Assembly: GCA_050303815.1 (NCBI GenBank)
Contig: JBNLCM010000059.1
Span: 1-14,551 of the forward strand
Direction of reading: 5' to 3'
DNA: 14,551 nucleotides
DNA from: Cognatazoarcus sp050303815
GTDB taxonomy: Bacteria; Pseudomonadota; Gammaproteobacteria; Burkholderiales; Rhodocyclaceae
In this document: one piece after another, positions 14,334-14,551 of the stretch
Layout: each line of letters begins with the position of its first letter
Position numbering within the stretch: the stretch's first letter is position 1
Notes under the pieces: generated by a model
Told to the model about the DNA's origin: nothing
Database searches by the model: none
The model's input: only the letters and a program-made list of their open reading frames with translations
Position numbers and translations under genes: made by a program

Positions 14334-14551
14334 TTCCGGCCGCGGGAACACGTGCTGCCGATACCCCGGCAGACAAGAAACGACCGGCTCGTCGCGCCGG
14401 CAACGCGCCAAGGAGGCCGGCGCGCCTCTGGGGCCGTCGGGTGCGTCGCCGGCCGGACGGCGGGAAGGCTGCCGCGGGGCATCGGCCGCAGCCCGATCGG
14501 TCGTCCGGGACGGCCCGAGTCTCGCAGCTCGAGGTTGCGGCCTCATGACGT
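14334..14551. other. Right-hand end, no gene seen
   Basis: This stretch holds a six-base inverted repeat, CTGCCG at 14355-14360 and CGGCAG at 14367-14372, 21 bases after the sulfotransferase stop. It has no T tract, so it is not a convincing terminator. No coding signature is visible before the window ends. Confidence 0.4.

Noticed and set aside
14355..14372. Hairpin after the sulfotransferase as a terminator
   Set aside because: The stem is only six bases and no T tract follows.
13065..14546. Minus-strand open frame of 493 codons across the sulfotransferase
   Set aside because: It is antisense to a gene with clear PAPS-binding motifs, has Arg/Pro/Ala-rich composition and shows no family signature. 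Long shadow frames are expected at this GC content.
1..14551. tRNA, rRNA, CRISPR array, insertion sequence, phage or defence genes
   Set aside because: I looked for cloverleaf ends, regularly spaced repeats, transposase motifs and flanking inverted repeats on both strands and saw none by eye; a dedicated search was not possible.

Overview
The window is a GC-rich stretch of proteobacterial chromosome holding about 14 genes. The chain mltG-tmk-holB-pilZ-tatD-ankyrin, with ygfZ, a DUF4936 gene and an NRDE gene divergent from it, is an arrangement I associate with Betaproteobacteria, particularly Rhodocyclales such as Thauera or Azoarcus. That assignment is inference from gene order and base composition and has not been checked by a search.

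Left part (1-1932): the start of an exported c-type cytochrome runs leftward off the edge. An AT-rich divergent region separates it from a tight rightward trio: tadA (tRNA adenosine deaminase), a YkuD-type L,D-transpeptidase and a GNAT acetyltransferase. The acetyltransferase overlaps tail-to-tail with the leftward operon ygfZ - DUF4936 - NRDE (3964 down to 1897), whose members overlap one another.

Core (4107-8513): mltG, tmk, holB, pilZ and tatD follow with 1- to 4-base overlaps, and an exported ankyrin-repeat protein starts one base after tatD at a TTG codon. The chain joins cell-wall glycan processing, dTTP synthesis, the clamp-loader delta' subunit, a type IV pilus factor and a TatD nuclease. 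These are conserved housekeeping neighbours, not one pathway.

Right part (8514-14551) is much looser. About 1.2 kb (8514-9712) has no intact gene. It holds a decayed leftward DUF1513 gene, an AT-rich spot with a heptamer repeat, and a possible small frameshifted remnant. Then come a leftward CopZ N-terminal-like iron-sulfur/zinc protein, a large secreted ExeM/NucH-type endonuclease ending in a strong hairpin terminator, a 0.5 kb spacer and an orphan family 2 sulfotransferase. The last 218 bases show no gene.

I saw no tRNA, rRNA, CRISPR array, insertion sequence or phage gene, and no multi-gene system that looks clearly new. The points most worth a second look are the DUF1513 pseudogene, the C-terminal domain of the endonuclease, the uncharacterised DUF4936 gene locked between ygfZ and NRDE, and the orphan sulfotransferase.
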